Source of the DNA: UBA7332 sp051657165
GTDB taxonomy: Bacteria > Bacteroidota > Bacteroidia > Bacteroidales > UBA7332
Reading direction: 5' to 3'
NCBI GenBank assembly: GCA_051657165.1
Contig: JBOFKD010000243.1
Location: 3,566-67,565 of the forward strand
Length of the DNA: 64,000 nt
The notes beneath the pieces were generated by a model. The model was given only the letters and a program-made list of their open reading frames with translations, was not told the DNA's origin and did not search any database. Of the stretch, positions 18,073 through 26,501 are shown in pieces (position 1 is the first letter of the stretch; every line of letters begins with the position of its first letter). The translations under genes and the position numbers were made by a program.

Positions 18073-21000
18073 TTAGAACGTCACTTCAACTCCGAAAGAG
18101 AATTGACGTGCCAAAGGATATGAAGCAGCATACATATTTGTGCTAGACTCCGGATCCATCCCTGTAAAACCTGTAAATGTAAACAAGTTCTGACCTTGTC
18201 CGTAGAAACGTACACGCTCAATAATTTTTGTACTTCTAAGGATGTTTGCCGGTAAATCGTAGCTAATAGTTAGATTCTTCAAACGAAGGAATGATGCATC
18301 TTCCAACAAGTGGCTATCAAATTCCGTTTTCACACCGTGACGAGGAATTTCAGTTATATCACCCGGATTCTTCCAACGATCCAATAGCTTTTTAGATTGG
18401 TTGTACATCGTGAATGTTCCATTACTTTCATCAAAATAACGGTCATTATTCATCATCCAGCGATCTGCCACCCAGCTAAACTGTGCACTCAGAGAGATAC
18501 CTTTATAGCTTAATGAAGTTCCGAAACCTCCCTGCCATGGAGCGTGGTAAGATTTACCTACAAGCACACGGTCATTTTCGTTGTATTCGTTCGTGATATT
18601 ACCGTTTTTGTCATACCATAGAGCGTCCCCGTTAGCCGGATTCACGCCTGCGTAACGCACAACGTAGAATTCTCCTGTCGGACGGCCTACCTGAAGCAAC
18701 AATCCTGAGTTTGCCATTTCATAACGGTCCTGACCATTGTAAAGCTCGGTGATTTTATTTTTATTGTATGAGAAGTTTGCATTGATATTCCATACAAAAG
18801 TTCTGGTACGGATAGCATCGTAATTTACATCCATCTCAAAACCACGATTCACCATAGCCCCGATATTATCCCATTTGTAAGGGAAACCTGTCGCATAAGA
18901 AGTAGGAACCTCCATCAACATATCTGTTGTAAGCTTGTTGTAGAATTCCATACCAACATTCAAACGATCGAAGAAACCAAGTTTCAAGCCAACATTCGTA
19001 GTTGTTGTTTTTTCCCATGTCAGATTCGCATTTCCACGAGTCAATGGACCTACACCCGGCAGACCTGCATACTGTGCACCTGCAGCAACTAGTGCTAAGT
19101 GATCGTAGTTAGGAATAGAAGAGTTACCTGATGTACCAATACTGAATGTTAACTGTGCGTTTGTCAACCAGTCATATTCTGCAAGAAAAGCTTCAGATTT
19201 TGCATTCCACATTGTTCCCAATGACCAGAATGTAGCCCAGCGTGATTTAGAACCGAACTTCGAAGATCCATCACGACGAACAGATAAATCTGCATAATAC
19301 TTATAATTATAATTGTATTCTGCTCTTCCGAAGAAAGATAAATAAGTCGATCCTGCCATTGTATCATCCCAGCTTGGAGCTGATGTACCTGAAGACATAC
19401 TTAGAAGTCGGTCGTTCGTTTGACCTTTAGTCGTAACGGCAAAACCTTCTGAATCATTTCTTACAGCCTCTTGTCCAAGTAAAACATTAATGTTATGATT
19501 CTCATTAAATGTTTTCACATAGTTCGCTGTATTTGTCCAGGTAAGATTTGTATAACGCGAGAAAGAACGGCTAACCGAACCTGACCCGTAGTTTGGCAAA
19601 TAAGATGGATTTGACTTCATGTTCACTCGACGGTCTGAAAAATCCAAACCTCCTACCGAACGGATAACTAAATCCTGGATTGGACGGATTTCGATAAATG
19701 CAGAAGCAATAAGTTTCGCTTTATTTACTTTACGCGGATTGTTTTCAAGCCATTCAAGCGGATTCTGATTTGTACCCAACCATGAATCATCGCCGATAGA
19801 AGCAAGACTTCCGTCTTCTTTGTAAGGATTCCAGTAAGGAAGCATGAAGCGAGATGCCGAAATTGGTGTTACAGTCGTATATTCACCTGTATCAGCCTCT
19901 TTGAAATCTTCATAAGAGAACGCTGTGTTTGTTCCGATCTTCAACCAGCTATTTACACGAGCCTCAAGATTCGTACGGAAAGAGTAACGATTGAAATCTG
20001 AACCAATCGCAGTTCCTTCTTGTCCGTAATATCCTCCGGAAACAAAATAGTTGATTTTTTCGCTGGCACCTGAAGTGCTGATTTCATAGGAGCTAAATGG
20101 CGCATTGTTATTGAAGACAACGTCTCTCCAGTTGATATTTGTTCTTTCAAGAGCTTCACGGTCGTACTGACCCGGAGCGCGCAAACCAATTTGCTCTTCG
20201 TAATCCAGACGCTCTGACGTATTCATCTGATCCCATTTTCCATAAGCCAGATTAGAGAATCCATACTGAGCTCTCAGGTTTACTTTCCCCTTATCTCCCA
20301 TTTTACCGCGTTTGGTTGTAATTACAATTACCCCATTCGCCGCACGGGCCCCATAAATAGAAGTGGATGATGCATCTTTAAGAACCGAGATATTATCAAT
20401 ATCATTCGGATTAATAGAAGAAAAATCGCTTGCTGAAATAGCAATACCATCTAAAATAAATAATGGTGTTGTTCCTGCGTTAATCGAGTTTACACCACGA
20501 ATTTTGAATGAAGCCGGAGCACTCGGTTCTCCTGAATTTGCCATAACCTCCAAACCTGTAGCTCTACCTTGTAAAGCCTGATCAAAGCTGGCAACCGGAG
20601 CATTCTCCAATGCATCTGACTTAATTACACCTACAGATCCTGAAACTGTACCTTTCTTACGTACCCCGTAAGCAACAACTACAACCTCATCCAACGCTTG
20701 GGTATCTTCTTTCAATTCAACGTTAATCGTTGACGAATTTGAAACCACAATCTCTCTTGTTGTGTAACCAATGTAACTAAATACTAATGTACTACCCTTA
20801 GGCGCTACAATTTCAAAATTTCCGTCCCAGTCAGCAACCGTCCCTAGTGTTGTACCTTTTACAACAACGTTTGCAGCCGGAATAGTTTCCCCTTTTGAAT
20901 CTTTTACGACCCCTTTAATCGTAATGTTGTTTCCGGCCTGAGCTAAAGCTACAATTGCTTCAGCGGCTAAAGCTTCTCGCCCTTGATTCTCGGATGCTGA

Positions 21001-21108
21001 AATACTCCCGGAAATAAGAGGTAATGCAAGCAGAGCTACTCCTGTTTTTCGAAGCTCTGATCCCAAAATCCCCTTTTCTGAGAATAGACCAAATCGTCTT
21101 TTCTTCAT
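18073..21108 (-). CDS. SusC/RagA-family TonB-dependent outer-membrane transporter
   Basis: A 1011-residue TonB-dependent transporter. After a long signal region, residues about 62-145 form the CarboxypepD_reg-like extension (GNNITIKGVVKDSKGETIPA), followed by a TonB-box-like EDTQALDEVVVVAYGV. Next come the plug domain (VASFDQALQGRATGLEV, DGIAISASDFSSINPNDID) and a 22-strand barrel that ends in FSFGVEVTF. The SusC signature IYGARAANGVIVITTKRG is intact. First gene of its operon, with a good promoter 320 bases upstream. No anti-sigma/ECF pair, hybrid two-component regulator or SusR lies next to it, so control must come from elsewhere. Confidence 0.95.
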   Translation of the reverse strand: MKKRRFGLFSEKGILGSELRKTGVALLALPLISGSISASENQGREALAAEAIVALAQAGNNITIKGVVKDSKGETIPAANVVVKGTTLGTVADWDGNFEIVAPKGSTLVFSYIGYTTREIVVSNSSTINVELKEDTQALDEVVVVAYGVRKKGTVSGSVGVIKSDALENAPVASFDQALQGRATGLEVMANSGEPSAPASFKIRGVNSINAGTTPLFILDGIAISASDFSSINPNDIDNISVLKDASSTSIYGARAANGVIVITTKRGKMGDKGKVNLRAQYGFSNLAYGKWDQMNTSERLDYEEQIGLRAPGQYDREALERTNINWRDVVFNNNAPFSSYEISTSGASEKINYFVSGGYYGQEGTAIGSDFNRYSFRTNLEARVNSWLKIGTNTAFSYEDFKEADTGEYTTVTPISASRFMLPYWNPYKEDGSLASIGDDSWLGTNQNPLEWLENNPRKVNKAKLIASAFIEIRPIQDLVIRSVGGLDFSDRRVNMKSNPSYLPNYGSGSVSRSFSRYTNLTWTNTANYVKTFNENHNINVLLGQEAVRNDSEGFAVTTKGQTNDRLLSMSSGTSAPSWDDTMAGSTYLSFFGRAEYNYNYKYYADLSVRRDGSSKFGSKSRWATFWSLGTMWNAKSEAFLAEYDWLTNAQLTFSIGTSGNSSIPNYDHLALVAAGAQYAGLPGVGPLTRGNANLTWEKTTTTNVGLKLGFFDRLNVGMEFYNKLTTDMLMEVPTSYATGFPYKWDNIGAMVNRGFEMDVNYDAIRTRTFVWNINANFSYNKNKITELYNGQDRYEMANSGLLLQVGRPTGEFYVVRYAGVNPANGDALWYDKNGNITNEYNENDRVLVGKSYHAPWQGGFGTSLSYKGISLSAQFSWVADRWMMNNDRYFDESNGTFTMYNQSKKLLDRWKNPGDITEIPRHGVKTEFDSHLLEDASFLRLKNLTISYDLPANILRSTKIIERVRFYGQGQNLFTFTGFTGMDPESSTNMYAASYPLARQFSFGVEVTF

Positions 21109-21427
21109 GCGCGTCTCTCTTATTATTTATTAATTATAGAATTGTGTTTTTTTGATTCACATAATAAGCACCCCGGAAAAGATATCTTTTTCGGGTACAA
21201 TACAGCCTTATAATATTCGAATTAGAAATGGCAGAAATACTAACTTTGATTCTCTGTTCCTGTCAATACAGCCCCTTTATTCATTTAACATATATCAACC
21301 TTTTTCACACTTTATCTTTAACAAAAAGGTTATGTTTAATATTATCGGGAGATCATCACGACTTCCCTTTTGTAACCTATCAACTATAATTTCTAACTTT
21401 TTTCAAAATTCTAAAGCTTTTACGAAC
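21109..21427 (-). other. Long 5' leader of the susC mRNA
   Basis: From the promoter at 21428-21457 to the susC start there are about 310 untranslated bases. CCCGGAAAAGATATCTTTTTCGGG at 21172-21195 is an almost perfect 24-base palindrome about 65 bases before the start codon and would form a stable mRNA hairpin without a T run. SusC leaders in Bacteroides are known targets of cis-antisense RNAs; whether one exists here cannot be seen directly. Confidence 0.5.
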
Positions 21428-21457
21428 CAAATATACTAATTTAATCTGCTTCTTCAA
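21428..21457 (-). promoter_or_regulatory. Bacteroidota promoter for the SusC/SusD/LRR operon
   Basis: On the minus strand a TATATTTG (-7, at 21435-21428) lies 19 bases after a TTG (-33, at 21457-21455). This matches the Bacteroidota consensus TTG-N19-TAnnTTTG exactly. Confidence 0.75.
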
Positions 21458-21999
21458 GTATTTCTAAAACCCTGATACCGGATTGCGAAAGCTATATTTT
21501 TAAGCTATAATTTAAGAATCGGTTTACCTTATATTAATCAATAAAGTTAACAAAATCATAAACGAAGACATGAACACAAATAAAAAACTAAAAAACAAGA
21601 ACTTACAAAACAACATATAACCACAAATAAATAATATCTCTTATAAATAAATTCCGGGCATAACAGGACAATCTACATTCGGCGGTAAAACTTAGACACT
21701 CATATTATTATTTTTTAACCACACCTAAGTTTTAAATTATGCCTTTTGAGCACAATAACATTTCAATTTAAAAGGCCAAACCATCTTTCAATTACTGTAT
21801 GAATATTCACAGCCGGCAATATTTACTATTAAAAGGACAATATCAAGTCATATGGCATGAGTTTTACAAAATCTGAAAACGAATTTGTTTGCTTAATTCA
21901 GAATTTAAATAAGAAAAGTCTTAAAACCCTGAGCTCGTTACAACTACAATAAAAAACAGAACAAACAATCGCATCGGATCTTAACATTGAGCAGACAGA
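21458..21999. other. AT-rich intergenic stretch between the two minus-strand operons
   Basis: No credible gene, tRNA or repeat was found in this 540-base stretch. Base composition is strongly AT-rich. It may hold operator sites for the susC promoter or a small RNA, but nothing specific could be supported. Confidence 0.4.
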
Positions 22000-22039
22000 T
22001 AAAAAGGAGCCTGCCAAAATTGAATTTTGACAGGCTCCC
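22000..22039 (-). terminator. Strong terminator after the amino-sugar operon
   Basis: On the minus strand GGAGCCTGTCAAAATT pairs with AATTTTGGCAGGCTCC (one mismatch) with a tiny loop, followed by TTTTTATC. It lies 78 bases after the deacetylase gene and separates that operon from the susC promoter. Confidence 0.92.
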
Positions 22040-22116
22040 GCAAGTTAAGATACCTCTATATTATTGTATATGTCTTTTACAGCCAATAATCATACAACGA
22101 GGCCGGCTTCATATTT

Positions 22117-22767
22117 CTATTGCAATACATCAAACGTATATCCTCTTTTTCTAAATAGCTTAATTACTTTATCCAATCGTTTATAGAACGGATCGGGACG
22201 CTCGCTGTGAACTCCGGGATGGATAAGCAGAATAGCCCCGTTTAATCCGTTTGGCGATTCCCTTTCAAATTTATCCAGGTGAGCAAAGATCTCGTCCGAA
22301 GTACGATACGACTTCATAGAAGGAATCGTATAATCTGCATTCGTAAGTGTTCCCGGTGTAAAACTCACCACTTCCATCCCCAGATTCTTTACCCAGTTAT
22401 TTGTTTCCAGATTTGAATACTCATAAGGAGGCATGTAGTAGTTTACCTGAGACGACTCAATGCCCAGACGTTGTATTTCAGCCAGATTATCTTTCACATC
22501 CCGTATCACACTATCCTGAGAAACAAGCGTTTTATTGCGGTCAGCCCAGTCGGCATAGAGCAAATGTTTATCCGAATGTGGAGCAACAACATGCCCTTTG
22601 CGAATAATCTCGCGTACTTTATCCTCGTGAATGCGAATACAGTTCCCGGTCAGAAAAAAAGAACCCTTTATTTTAGCCTTATCCAGCGACTTTAGAACAG
22701 CATCAATACCATTGAAAAGTGAATCTCCGGTAAAAGAGAGATAAATAACTTTCTGATCCGTATCCAT
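22117..22767 (-). CDS. NodB-type polysaccharide (amino-sugar) deacetylase domain, probably the C-terminal part of a GH9 fusion
   Basis: A 216-residue NodB-fold deacetylase that would remove N-acetyl groups from GlcNAc- or MurNAc-type glycans using a metal. Motif 1 is LSFTGDS (D15), the metal-binding histidines are HSDKH (H64, H68), motif 3 is MPPYEYSN, and LLIHPG lies near the C-terminus. It has no signal peptide, unlike every other enzyme of the operon. The same frame stays open upstream, VVFDAHETLVR before Met1, right back to the ten-A tract at the end of the GH9 gene. A -1 shift there would join the two into one exported protein of about 820 residues. The ATG at 22767 has no Shine-Dalgarno sequence. 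The deacetylase family is sure; the start is not. Confidence 0.7.
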   Translation of the reverse strand: MDTDQKVIYLSFTGDSLFNGIDAVLKSLDKAKIKGSFFLTGNCIRIHEDKVREIIRKGHVVAPHSDKHLLYADWADRNKTLVSQDSVIRDVKDNLAEIQRLGIESSQVNYYMPPYEYSNLETNNWVKNLGMEVVSFTPGTLTNADYTIPSMKSYRTSDEIFAHLDKFERESPNGLNGAILLIHPGVHSERPDPFYKRLDKVIKLFRKRGYTFDVLQ

Positions 22768-22796
22768 CCGGACAAGAGTCTCATGAGCATCAAAAA

Positions 22797-22810
22797 CTAC
22801 TTTTTTTTTT
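22797..22810 (-). other. Possible -1 frameshift site: ten As followed by G and the GH9 stop codon
   Basis: The minus strand reads GAA AAA AAA AAG TAG at the GH9 end, so the 0-frame contains A AAA AAG, the heptamer used in E. coli dnaX -1 frameshifting. The next codon after a -1 slip is GTA, in frame with the deacetylase. Polymerase slippage or a recent indel in the ten-A run would have the same effect. Confidence 0.5.
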
Positions 22811-24584
22811 CGGGTTTATCCATCGTTTCCATTGCCGACAGATAAAAACTCAGACTTGCAGTCCCGTCCATTGTAGGCTCATTGGTCGAATAATCACCTA
22901 AATCATCGTGATAAACGGCAATTCCATTCTGAAAATCTTTGTACATATCCGGACGATAAAGCACCAGTCCGCGCAAATTATTAAAAATACGCTGATAAAC
23001 AGGCCCGTCCACCAGTCCGCCATGCGTTGTCTTTCCGTCTGTTTTGGTGTATCCGGAGTGCGGCAGTTCAGGATAATCACCACCTTCCGGAAGTCCGCAA
23101 ATCAGCGAAGTCCCCCAAGGATTACACCCAAAAAGCCAATCGCGCAAAGCTGCTTCCATATCCAGATATGTAGTATCTCCTGTTGCCTGATGGTACAAGC
23201 GCGCCTGTGTGATTGCCCCTGCTGTAAAGTTAGCCGAACACCATAAATAAGGAACACCATTAAAGAAAGGATCCGTCTCGCCTCTCTGACGAATATGCTC
23301 CAGTCCCTCACGCATATATTCTGTATATTTCTTACGGATATTCTCATCCGGCGAAGTAGCCAGATAATAGTGCCCCAGATTCACAAACGGATACCATTGG
23401 TAGTGACGCGCCTTACCGGTCTCCATCCAGGGAGTAATCGGCTCCAGCTCACCCCAGTAGTCTGCTTTCTTAAGCCATTTATCCTCATTCTTCAGATGTG
23501 AAAAGGTTGCAGCTGCCAATTCGATATCATCTACGTAATTATCCTCTTCATAGAAGTACGGTGAAGAAAGACATGCAGTCTGATTCACACCCGGAACAGC
23601 TTCTGCAAATCCATAAGCCTGCTCCGCCTTACGTGCTATACGTGCAGAGAACTCAGGATCATATTTTTTTAGCAACTCTGCACCCAGTGCAAAAGAGGAT
23701 GCAAATTTAGCAGCTGTTGAGGCTACGCCTGTCGACCGGTTTTTATGTTTCCCTAATCCCTGAGGTTTACCGGTAACAAAATAAACGGGACGCTCTTTGC
23801 CTCTGCCCCAGCCATAATTCACCGTATCTTTCTTTGGTGTATCGAATACGCGATGATCCCGGTCATCGGCAATCTGATTGTACATCTCCGCAGAATCGGG
23901 ATTCATACGATCAAGCCAGTCAAGCCCCCACTTAGCTTCATCCAGGATATCAGGAACGCCATTGCTGCCTTTTTTTCCCATAGCATCATACTTATCGCCA
24001 TAAGCCGAAGGATTAGCCGCATAGGCAAACAACATCTGATAAGTTGCATTAGCCGAAGTGGTCACATATTGCAGATAATCGGCTGCATCATGCCATCCTC
24101 CGCGCACATCAATGTGTTGTCCGGTTTTGGACGGATGATCCACAATGATCCCGTCATGCTGATGGCAAAGCGTATCCATGTAAGGATTATATCCGCAGCG
24201 TTGCTGACGCATATAATGCAGAATATAATCTGCTGAACCTCTATAGGCATCCGTATCAATACGGAATAGCGGAGACTGAACTCCGTTCATTTCAACATAA
24301 TAACCGCCCTGATCTTTTAGGGGTGAGAAATTAAGCCGGTAAGCTTGCTTCATTCCCCATAATGAAGCATCTTTTTCTTCGGCTTTTCCACGAAAGACAA
24401 TCTTTCCGCTTTTTGCCTCACGTACCGTAAATTCAGAGGAACTCCCCGGTTCATCGGAAATAAAAACAGCACTCTTCTGAGTAGACGGAACATATCCCAT
24501 CTGGTTTATACGGATCCATGAACCGGCAAAAAGAGATGACGGCAATACCGTCGTTACTAATAAGCTGATAAATACTTTTTTCAT
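22797..24584 (-). CDS. GH9-family glycoside hydrolase (glucanase or exo-glucosaminidase)
   Basis: A 595-residue secreted GH9 enzyme. Signal peptide 1-20; residues 21-110 are the CelD-type Ig-like N-domain (INQMGYVPSTQKSAVF); the (alpha/alpha)6 catalytic domain follows. Catalytic aspartates lie in GGWHDAADY (162-170), and the acid glutamate in DYSTNEPTMDG at about E569. GH9 contains endoglucanases and also exo-beta-glucosaminidases. The latter fit best here because the gene directly precedes an N-deacetylase and sits among GlcNAc/MurNAc-glycan enzymes, but this is inference. The C-terminus EKKK-stop is made by a ten-A tract that may allow a frameshift into the deacetylase. Lies 72 bases after the phosphoesterase gene. 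Confidence 0.85.
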   Translation of the reverse strand: MKKVFISLLVTTVLPSSLFAGSWIRINQMGYVPSTQKSAVFISDEPGSSSEFTVREAKSGKIVFRGKAEEKDASLWGMKQAYRLNFSPLKDQGGYYVEMNGVQSPLFRIDTDAYRGSADYILHYMRQQRCGYNPYMDTLCHQHDGIIVDHPSKTGQHIDVRGGWHDAADYLQYVTTSANATYQMLFAYAANPSAYGDKYDAMGKKGSNGVPDILDEAKWGLDWLDRMNPDSAEMYNQIADDRDHRVFDTPKKDTVNYGWGRGKERPVYFVTGKPQGLGKHKNRSTGVASTAAKFASSFALGAELLKKYDPEFSARIARKAEQAYGFAEAVPGVNQTACLSSPYFYEEDNYVDDIELAAATFSHLKNEDKWLKKADYWGELEPITPWMETGKARHYQWYPFVNLGHYYLATSPDENIRKKYTEYMREGLEHIRQRGETDPFFNGVPYLWCSANFTAGAITQARLYHQATGDTTYLDMEAALRDWLFGCNPWGTSLICGLPEGGDYPELPHSGYTKTDGKTTHGGLVDGPVYQRIFNNLRGLVLYRPDMYKDFQNGIAVYHDDLGDYSTNEPTMDGTASLSFYLSAMETMDKPEKKK

Positions 24585-24656
24585 GTTATTTAATAAGGGT
24601 TTTTACAAAGAGGTTATCCCGACCTTCGGAAAATTAGCCGGGACTACCTCAATAAA

Positions 24657-26495
24657 CTATTTTTGATTCAATTTAAATACAGAACCTTCAATCAGCGAAC
24701 ACCATACATCGCCTTTTTCATCCACTGTAAAAGCATTTACGGATGAATGTCCGGCCTTCTCTTTCCACAATACTTTACGGCTCTGCGGATCAAACGCTAC
24801 AACTACACCTTCACGTGAGCCCAGATAAACGATTCCTTTATTCTCTACATTCGGGCAAGGATTGTGCTCATATCCAATTCCCAGATCTTCACACCATAGA
24901 TCATTATAGGTATTTCCTTCTGTCGAAACAGCCAGAATCTCACCATCCATCAGTTTGGCGTAAACATGTTTTCCATCTTCTGAAAGACCTAAAGATTCGC
25001 GCACTTTGTATTTGTTCGTACGCCATAGCTCTTTTCCACTGTTCAGATCAATAGCAGTCATATAACGGTCCGGAGCAACAATGATTACTTTATCATCGAC
25101 TACAGCCGGCACAACATTGCCCGGAGAAAGCATATTTGCCGTACGCCCGTTTGTCCATTGCCAGATTACCTCGCCTGTATTCTTATTCAGACAATTCAGA
25201 TGAGTATCCCATGCTCCAAATATAACTTTATCGTCTTTTATGACCGGACGCCCCTGAGAGTAGGATTTAATCACAGGCTTTGTCCATATTTTTTTACCGC
25301 TACGTACATCCACTTTCATGAATTCTTTGGATGCAGCAATGTACAAATAATCTTTCTCAAAAGAACCTTCGCCAATCACTACCCGATCTGCCGGAAGAGA
25401 CCAAAGCTCTTTCCCGTTTTTTGCATCCAGAGCCAGAAGACGTCCGTCTGTAGTACCAACGATTACCCTTCCTTTGTGATAAAGAGGTTTGGCATATACG
25501 GCCAGTTTAAGATCCGTAGTCCAGCGTGTCTTATTACTCTTTGTATCAATAGCTTTAACTTCGCCCAGCGAATTGGCCAGATATACAATACCTTTGTGCA
25601 CTGAAACACCGTTATAAACAGATGCATTATCCTGCAAAGCCTGTTTCATATGCTTAAAATCACCTACCGGAGTCTGTTCCGGACTAACTTTAATACCAGC
25701 CAGACATGAGCGGTCTGTCATCGAAATAGCTATTTTACGCACCGGAGCTTTCCCTACAACTTTCTCAGCATAGAAAAGAGAATCGCCTGCTATTTCAACC
25801 TGGTTATATCCGGGTGATTCAGAGTTTTTCATAGTAAGAGCCCGTCCCATAAATCCGGGTATCCCATCGAAATTCATCAGTTTAAGCGTATGTCCGTGGC
25901 CACAAAAAGACGCAGCTATGGATGATTCTTTCAATGCAGATGTAACCTGAGACCAGTTGCTGACACTTTCATCCAGCGGATAATGTGCAAAGCTGATTAC
26001 TTTCATTCCCGGCTTCACCTCATCTTTTAATGTTTTCTTCAGCCATTGAATATCTTCATATTTCATGAACCCATCTCCCATCTTCATGTAAGGGCCACAG
26101 GTAAATCCGATGAACATAATTCCGTCTTTTTCAAAAGCAAAACGATCCTGTTTCCATAATTGCATAAAAGTAGCACAACCACTCTCAGACCAGTTTGTCT
26201 CGTGATTTCCCGATACGATATAATAAGGAACATTCAGTTTTTCAAGAAGATTATAAACCGTTGTCAGTTCACGATCACTCCCCTCATTATTAATATCACC
26301 GGTAACAACCACAAAATCATAATCACCGGAATTAATATCATCCACAGCAGATGCCAAATATTTTTCATTATCATTTCCGGGCACCACGTGGAGATCTGTC
26401 AGGTGTGCAAACTTCAGGTTCTGAGCTGCCAGCGGATTTAATATCAGCAACATCATCATGGCTAATTGCCATATCTTATTACGTTTCATTTTCAA
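24657..26495 (-). CDS. Secreted metallophosphoesterase fused to a PQQ-type beta-propeller
   Basis: A 612-residue protein with a signal peptide (MKMKRNKIWQLAMMMLLILN... AAQ). Residues about 26-240 are a calcineurin-like phosphoesterase with the metal motifs TDLHV, VVTGDINNEG, VSGNHE, SFAHYP and CGHGHT. Residues about 290-610 are a WD/PQQ-like propeller with repeats such as GTTDGRLLALDAKNGKELW and VYLGSREGVVVAFDPQSRK. The phosphoesterase may remove phosphate or phosphodiester groups, for example from decorated cell-wall glycans, but the substrate is not known. Six bases separate it from the preceding glycosidase gene, so it is co-translated with the operon. Confidence 0.8.
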   Translation of the reverse strand: MKMKRNKIWQLAMMMLLILNPLAAQNLKFAHLTDLHVVPGNDNEKYLASAVDDINSGDYDFVVVTGDINNEGSDRELTTVYNLLEKLNVPYYIVSGNHETNWSESGCATFMQLWKQDRFAFEKDGIMFIGFTCGPYMKMGDGFMKYEDIQWLKKTLKDEVKPGMKVISFAHYPLDESVSNWSQVTSALKESSIAASFCGHGHTLKLMNFDGIPGFMGRALTMKNSESPGYNQVEIAGDSLFYAEKVVGKAPVRKIAISMTDRSCLAGIKVSPEQTPVGDFKHMKQALQDNASVYNGVSVHKGIVYLANSLGEVKAIDTKSNKTRWTTDLKLAVYAKPLYHKGRVIVGTTDGRLLALDAKNGKELWSLPADRVVIGEGSFEKDYLYIAASKEFMKVDVRSGKKIWTKPVIKSYSQGRPVIKDDKVIFGAWDTHLNCLNKNTGEVIWQWTNGRTANMLSPGNVVPAVVDDKVIIVAPDRYMTAIDLNSGKELWRTNKYKVRESLGLSEDGKHVYAKLMDGEILAVSTEGNTYNDLWCEDLGIGYEHNPCPNVENKGIVYLGSREGVVVAFDPQSRKVLWKEKAGHSSVNAFTVDEKGDVWCSLIEGSVFKLNQK

Positions 26496-26501
26496 TCTGT
26501 A

